10,930 bases of DNA from an uncultured Candidatus Altimarinota bacterium (lineage in GTDB: Bacteria > Patescibacteriota > Gracilibacteria > CAIRYL01). A model generated the notes under the pieces. That model saw nothing but the letters and a program-made list of their open reading frames with translations. It was not told the DNA's origin and did no database searches. The translations under genes were made by a program, and so were the position numbers. Positions 7,760 to 10,930 of this stretch are shown one piece after another (position 1 is the first letter of the stretch; each line of letters begins with the position of its first letter). The stretch lies in assembly GCA_947311665.1 (NCBI GenBank), contig CAMZLA010000092.1:1-10930 (forward strand). Reading direction: 5' to 3'.

Positions 7760-8995
7760 TTATGGTAGTAATTTTTTTAAAAAAGTTTTTATTGAATCGA
7801 AAACTCCAGAGAAATCAACAGAAAAGCCTGAAGAATGAGATGATTTCGGTGAATCATTATGAAGCCCCCATAATATCAATCCAATAGCTGTTGCATATGA
7901 AGGATCATCGATTTGATCAATCATTCCTTGAATTCCTTGAGGAAATCCAATTTGAACAGGAAGTGCAAGGACTTCTCTTGCCAATTCTAAACATCCAGGC
8001 ATTTTAATTGCAGCCCCAGAAAGAGTTGCTCCTCCTGGTAAAATACCATCTCGACCAATAAGTTTTAATTCTTCTTTAATAAGTAAGAAAATTTCATAAT
8101 ATCGAGCCTGAATAATTTCTGCTAAATGTTTTCTTGATATTGTATGAGAATCTATTTTTGATATTTTTTCTAAATCGATTTCTTCATTTTCAGGAACTTC
8201 ATTTACAATATTTGTTCCATATTCAATTTTTAATTTTTCAGCAGCATCAATAGAGCTTCGTAACCCTATTGCAATATCTTTTGTAACACTTTGCCCTCCA
8301 ATAGGAATAACCGCTGTATGAATTAATGCCCCTTCTTCATATACTGCAATAGAAGTAGAAGAAGACCCAATATCAATTGAAACAACTCCCAATTCTTTTT
8401 GCCTTCGAGATAAAACAGCTTCTGCTGCAGCAAGTGGTGCAGGAATAATATCATCAACATCGATTGCTGCTTGATGAACAGATCGTTCCAAATTTTTAAG
8501 AATAGAAACATTTCCAGTTAAAACATGAGCATCAACTTCAAGTCTAATTCCTGACATCCCGAGAGGACTTTGAATTCCCGACTGATCATCAACTGAAAAA
8601 TCTTTTGGGATAATTCGTAATACATGAGCATTTCGACCAATTGGAGCATTTTGAGCTGCTTCAATAACTCGTTGCATGTCTTCTTCTGTTATTTCATGCC
8701 CAGAGGTTGCTACAACTCCTCGAGAAGGAGTCGATTCTAAATGAGAACCTGAAGTTCCTAAAAAGATATGATGAACTGAAAGACCACTCATCATTTCTGC
8801 ATCTTCAACAGCAGAGGTAATATTCGATACAACTTCTTCTATACTTGAAACCATTCCATCTCGCAAACCGAGGGACGGAGAAAAACCAATACCAACAATA
8901 TGAGGCTCTCTTCTTTCAGGAGAAACAACCGCAATAATACATCGGATTTTTGAATTTCCAATATCGAGAGACGCAATAACTTGTTCACGAGCCAT
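7760..8995 (-). CDS. ftsA: Cell division protein FtsA
   Basis: The actin-like ATPase that tethers FtsZ filaments to the membrane and recruits later division proteins; complete at 411 residues. It has the phosphate-1 loop SLDIGNSK (9-16), the FtsA-specific 1C domain (about 85-165, including SPLGMSGIRLEV), the phosphate-2 loop IDIGSSSTS (207-215) and the adenosine-binding LPGGATLSG (319-327). The C-terminus is an amphipathic helix, FDSIKTFLKKLLP (399-411), the usual membrane-targeting sequence, after a short Ser-rich linker. I start it at ATG 8995 because AGGAG lies four bases before that codon and because MAREQVIASLDIG is the normal FtsA N-terminus. An in-frame ATG at 9019 would add eight residues and bury the ribosome site. 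This is the only gene here with a clear Shine-Dalgarno. ftsZ follows directly. Confidence 0.97.
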   Translation of the reverse strand: MAREQVIASLDIGNSKIRCIIAVVSPERREPHIVGIGFSPSLGLRDGMVSSIEEVVSNITSAVEDAEMMSGLSVHHIFLGTSGSHLESTPSRGVVATSGHEITEEDMQRVIEAAQNAPIGRNAHVLRIIPKDFSVDDQSGIQSPLGMSGIRLEVDAHVLTGNVSILKNLERSVHQAAIDVDDIIPAPLAAAEAVLSRRQKELGVVSIDIGSSSTSIAVYEEGALIHTAVIPIGGQSVTKDIAIGLRSSIDAAEKLKIEYGTNIVNEVPENEEIDLEKISKIDSHTISRKHLAEIIQARYYEIFLLIKEELKLIGRDGILPGGATLSGAAIKMPGCLELAREVLALPVQIGFPQGIQGMIDQIDDPSYATAIGLILWGLHNDSPKSSHSSGFSVDFSGVFDSIKTFLKKLLP

Positions 8996-9000
8996 AATAC

Positions 9001-9005
9001 TCCTA
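9001..9005 (-). promoter_or_regulatory. Shine-Dalgarno deciding the ftsA start
   Basis: Minus-strand AGGAG followed by TATT and then ATG at 8995. The spacing of four is slightly short but usable. It supports this start over the in-frame ATG at 9019. Confidence 0.75.
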
Positions 9006-9236
9006 TAACAAAAAAACATATAATTCTAATAAAGACTGCCAGAAAATACATGAAAGGAAAAGGCTTTTTTCTCATATTGAGTACAAATAGTGTTCTTATT
9101 CTTTTTTCATGGAGATAAAATGTGTTCACTTGAAAGCCGTTATGTTTTATAATTTTATTTTTTAAAAAAACAAATAATCTCATCAGATAATTTCAGTCAT
9201 ATATATAGTCATAAATATATTATTCTATTTTTTCTC
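9006..9236. promoter_or_regulatory. Divergent ftsA/rpsB upstream region
   Basis: Noncoding AT-rich DNA between two divergent genes; with the rpsB leader the whole gap exceeds 400 bases. Two overlapping promoter-like matches face opposite ways. On the plus strand, TTCACT (9125-9130), 17 bases, TATAAT (9148-9153) could be a second rpsB promoter. On the minus strand, TTGTTT (9168-9173), 16 bases, TATAAA (9146-9151) could serve ftsA with a leader of about 140 bases. Both are tentative given the base composition. A minus-strand open frame through here (9183-8839) runs into ftsA in another frame and looks spurious. I see no tRNA or known riboswitch. Confidence 0.35.
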
Positions 9237-9264
9237 TTGAAATATCTAAAGAGATTGATATAAT
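9237..9264 (+). promoter_or_regulatory. Strong promoter of rpsB
   Basis: TTGAAA (9237-9242; five of six to consensus), a 16-base spacer, and perfect TATAAT (9259-9264) with TG at 9256-9257 forming an extended -10. This is the best promoter match in the window. Transcription would start near 9271, giving rpsB a leader of about 149 bases. Confidence 0.75.
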
Positions 9265-9270
9265 TCTTTT

Positions 9271-9419
9271 TGCAATATCCAAAAGATGTGGCGATATTGG
9301 GTTCCTCTCTTGTCTTTCAATTCATAAGTATTTTACTTGTTTTTTATTTCACGAGCCTTCCCAATCAACTTCTCCCGCTTTCTCATCTTTTTGCGCTTAA
9401 GGAATTTTATTTATATATT
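9271..9419 (+). promoter_or_regulatory. rpsB 5' leader, possible autoregulatory RNA
   Basis: Between the inferred transcription start and the S2 start codon lies a pyrimidine-rich leader less AT-rich than the surroundings. CAATATC (9273-9279) can pair with GATATTG (9293-9299) to form a hairpin at the very 5' end. ATTGGG (9296-9301) could instead pair with CCCAAT (9360-9365), so the two foldings exclude each other. Ribosomal protein S2 represses its own leader in Escherichia coli, so a regulatory leader is reasonable, but this one matches no structure I recognise. The frame is also open upstream of the S2 start back to a TTG at 9270. Confidence 0.4.
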
Positions 9420-10121
9420 ATGGTAATCTCATTAGAAGAATTGGCACAAAATGCCGTTCATTTCGGTCATAAAACAGCTCGATGGAATCCAAAAATGAAA
9501 CCGTATATCTACGGATCATCGAATGGAGTTCATGTTTTTGATTTGAATAAAACAGCTGAAGCATTGAAAACAGTTGTTGTAAAACTTGAAAAAATGGCAA
9601 AACAAGGAAAAACAATTTTATTTGTTTCTACAAAACCACAAACAAAAGCAATGCTTGAAGAATTTCGAGAAGAAACAGGGTATCCGATTGTTGTAAACAA
9701 ATGGGTTGGTGGAATGATGACAAATTTTGAAACAATTCGTGGACGAATTAAAAAAATGAAAACAATTGAATCTATGTTTGAAACAGGAGAAATTGATAAA
9801 TATACAAAAAAAGAACAATCTAAAATGAAAAAAGACCTTGAAAAACTTCAAGCAGCATTTGGAGGTATTCGTGATTTATTTAAAGCTCCAGATGCAATTT
9901 TTATTGTTGATGGAAAAAGAGATTTAAATGCAGTAAAAGAAGCTCGACGATTAAATATTCCTATTTTTGGAATTGCAGATACAAATGTTGATCCAGATAA
10001 TTATGATGAAATGATTCCTGCAAATGATGATGCTATTTCATCTCTTGCATATATTCTTTCTTTTATTTTTGAAGCAGTAAAAAACAATCCTCGATTGAAA
10101 AAAACTCAAGCACGAGGATAA
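9420..10121 (+). CDS. rpsB: 30S ribosomal protein S2
   Basis: Ribosomal protein S2 (233 residues, normal length is about 230-255), which binds late to the small subunit near the head-body junction and helps recruit S1 and mRNA. Family marks run the full length: NAVHFGHKTARWNPKMKPYI (11-30), GVHVFDL (36-42), VVNKWVGGMMTNF (91-103), the charged coiled-coil hairpin (115-145), and IADTNVDPDNYDEMIPANDDA (185-205). The start at 9420 agrees with the usual S2 N-terminus; an in-frame TTG at 9270 would add 50 hydrophobic residues not found in S2 and would sit at the transcription start itself. AAGGAA at 9399-9404 is 15 bases from the ATG, too far for a normal Shine-Dalgarno. Unlike most bacteria, tsf (EF-Ts) does not follow; a terminator does. 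Confidence 0.98.
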   Translation: MVISLEELAQNAVHFGHKTARWNPKMKPYIYGSSNGVHVFDLNKTAEALKTVVVKLEKMAKQGKTILFVSTKPQTKAMLEEFREETGYPIVVNKWVGGMMTNFETIRGRIKKMKTIESMFETGEIDKYTKKEQSKMKKDLEKLQAAFGGIRDLFKAPDAIFIVDGKRDLNAVKEARRLNIPIFGIADTNVDPDNYDEMIPANDDAISSLAYILSFIFEAVKNNPRLKKTQARG

Positions 10122-10152
10122 TTTTTAAAAAGAAATTTTTATATTTCTATCA

Positions 10153-10192
10153 AAAAAAACCCTGATGAAAAATTTTTCATCAGGGTTTTTTT
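10153..10192. terminator. Bidirectional terminator between rpsB and the cyclo-ligase gene
   Basis: A perfect 20-base inverted repeat with no spacer: the arm 10153-10172 (A7, CCCTGATG, A5) is exactly complementary to 10173-10192 (T5, CATCAGGG, T7). The central A5T5 would form the loop, and the outer A and T runs give a T tail on either strand. It lies 31 bases after the rpsB stop and, on the other strand, about 70 bases after the stop of the convergent gene. Confidence 0.92.
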
Positions 10193-10210
10193 GAATTCCA
10201 TCTTACAGTC

Positions 10211-10243
10211 TTCTCTCTAACTCTCTCTAACTCTCTCTAACTC
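10211..10243. repeat. Three tandem copies of a 10-base unit
   Basis: CTCTCTCTAA occurs three times head to tail (10211-10220 with one base different, 10221-10230, 10231-10240), followed by a partial CTC. It lies between the bidirectional terminator and the stop codon of the cyclo-ligase gene, so it is in that gene's 3' untranslated region. Slipped-strand expansion is the likely origin. Confidence 0.85.
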
Positions 10244-10263
10244 CTTTTTTAAAATCTCCTCTC

Positions 10264-10848
10264 TCACAACATCACATCAACACCAATATCCCAAGGTTCT
10301 GCCTCAAAGTCAAAATCAAACTTTTGTTCTTTAAAAATAACCCCTATTTTTTTTGCATTATTTTTTCGAGATAAATATCTATCATAAAATCCCCCACCCA
10401 TTCCTATCCTACTCCCATTATTATCTATAGAAACAGCAGGAATAAAAAAAAGAGCAATTTCTTCTGATGATATTTTTGTACAACAATTTTTAGGTTCTAA
10501 AATTCCCCACGTATTTTTTTCTAAATCTGAAATGTTTTTTACATGAAAAAACTCCATTTCTCCTTCTCTAAAATTTGTAATGCGAGGAAAACAAAACTGA
10601 TGAAAATTATTATTTATTTTTTCATCAGCAAGTAATGGGAGTAGATTTGGTTCATTTTCTACAGCAGCAAAAAGAGCTATATATTGTTTGTTAATATTTA
10701 TATTTTCAATATTTTGCATTATATATTTCCTTGCATTATTACATATTTCAGTCTCTTGCTTTTTTTTATTTTCATCAGAAATATTTTTTCTTATTTTAAA
10801 AAAATGATTTCGTAATTCTGACTTTGTTAAATTCTCAAATTTTTTCAT
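10264..10848 (-). CDS. 5-formyltetrahydrofolate cyclo-ligase
   Basis: A 194-residue enzyme of the MTHFS/YgfA family, which uses ATP to convert 5-formyltetrahydrofolate to 5,10-methenyltetrahydrofolate, recovering an inhibitory folate form for one-carbon metabolism in the cytoplasm. Recognised by the N-terminal KSELRNHFFKIRKNIS (9-24), the substrate-side ENEP motif (64-67), NTWGILEP (112-119), and the phosphate-binding signature IPAVSIDNNGSRIGMGGG followed by FYDRYLS (136-160). The C-terminus (WDIGVDVML) also fits the family. It is the only gene here ending in TGA; read-through would add four residues before TAA. The protein is very rich in Asn, Lys and Ile, matching the local AT richness. It is convergent with rpsB and shares its terminator. 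No Shine-Dalgarno is present; the leader is built of short A/T repeats. Confidence 0.95.
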   Translation of the reverse strand: MKKFENLTKSELRNHFFKIRKNISDENKKKQETEICNNARKYIMQNIENININKQYIALFAAVENEPNLLPLLADEKINNNFHQFCFPRITNFREGEMEFFHVKNISDLEKNTWGILEPKNCCTKISSEEIALFFIPAVSIDNNGSRIGMGGGFYDRYLSRKNNAKKIGVIFKEQKFDFDFEAEPWDIGVDVML

Positions 10849-10852
10849 TTTT

Positions 10853-10883
10853 TATATTTTTTATATTTTTTATATTTTTTATA
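10853..10883. repeat. 9-base tandem repeat in the cyclo-ligase leader
   Basis: TATATTTTT is repeated three times (10853-10861, 10862-10870, 10871-10879) with a partial fourth copy. On the minus strand these are ATA/A-run units directly before the start codon at 10848. Changes in copy number would alter the distance between the candidate -10 (10890-10895) and the ATG. Confidence 0.85.
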
Positions 10884-10889
10884 TTATTA

Positions 10890-10895
10890 ATTATA
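10890..10895 (-). promoter_or_regulatory. Candidate -10 of the cyclo-ligase gene
   Basis: Minus-strand TATAAT lies 41 bases before the ATG, with no good -35 (the expected place falls in the triplet repeat). Transcription would begin near 10883, placing the 9-base repeats in the leader. The element is plausible but common in such AT-rich DNA. Confidence 0.35.
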
Positions 10896-10897
10896 AT

Positions 10898-10930
10898 AAG
10901 AAGAATAAGAAGAAGAAGAAGAAGAAGAAG
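10898..10930. repeat. AAG triplet repeat at the window edge
   Basis: Eleven triplets, ten AAG and one AAT (third position), run to the end of the window and may continue. The repeat is upstream of the cyclo-ligase gene. On the minus strand it reads CTT, in a frame that stays open into the start of the cyclo-ligase gene. Whether it is coding cannot be decided here. Confidence 0.85.

Noticed and set aside
8839..9183. Minus-strand open frame of 114 codons upstream of and overlapping ftsA
   Set aside because: It covers the start of ftsA in another frame, has a chance-like composition and no recognisable motif.
9270..9419. N-terminal extension of S2 from a TTG start
   Set aside because: The 50 added residues are not S2-like, and the TTG coincides with the predicted transcription start. 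The family N-terminus begins at 9420.
10211..10243. CRISPR-like array
   Set aside because: The units are 10 bases, contiguous and without spacers, so it is a simple tandem repeat.
10256..10266. Possible UGA-as-glycine code (Gracilibacteria/Absconditabacteria, code 25), since nearly all genes end in TAA
   Set aside because: Glycine-rich proteins such as FtsZ and S2 contain no in-frame TGA, and the cyclo-ligase ends naturally at TGA with a normal family C-terminus.

Overview
The window is very AT-rich bacterial chromosome, tightly packed, with ten protein genes and no recognisable RNA gene, insertion sequence, prophage or CRISPR array. The standard bacterial code fits. Glycine-rich proteins such as FtsZ and FtsA read through without internal TGA, and one gene ends in TGA. 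Only one gene (ftsA) has a clear Shine-Dalgarno sequence. The lipoproteins indicate an ordinary lipoprotein export pathway. The mix of low GC, streamlined core genes, weak Shine-Dalgarno use and a shortened translation factor suggests a reduced-genome lineage such as Candidate Phyla Radiation/Patescibacteria. That placement is inference, not proof.

Left part (1-3387), cell envelope. An unrecognised lipoprotein gene runs off the left edge on the minus strand. It is divergent from a plus-strand lipoprotein thiol-disulfide oxidoreductase of the DsbA/thioredoxin_4 type. After a terminator comes a membrane-anchored polyprenyl glycosylphosphotransferase-like protein whose catalytic core looks collapsed.

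Middle (3456-5283), translation. A complete elongation factor P gene is followed 22 bases later by a LepA/EF4 gene that begins exactly where the GTPase domain would end. Domains II, III, V and the C-terminal domain are intact and well conserved, but the G domain is absent. This is the most unusual feature of the window. Convergent with it is a HupE/UreJ-type membrane protein with a long extra N-terminal region.

Right part (6467-10930). The division genes ftsA and ftsZ lie on the minus strand, with a promoter of their own before ftsZ. Divergent from them is rpsB (ribosomal protein S2), which has a near-consensus promoter and a leader of about 150 bases. rpsB is closed by a perfect palindromic terminator and is not followed by tsf. 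The same terminator serves the convergent 5-formyltetrahydrofolate cyclo-ligase gene. That gene has short tandem repeats on both sides, and the window ends in an AAG triplet repeat.
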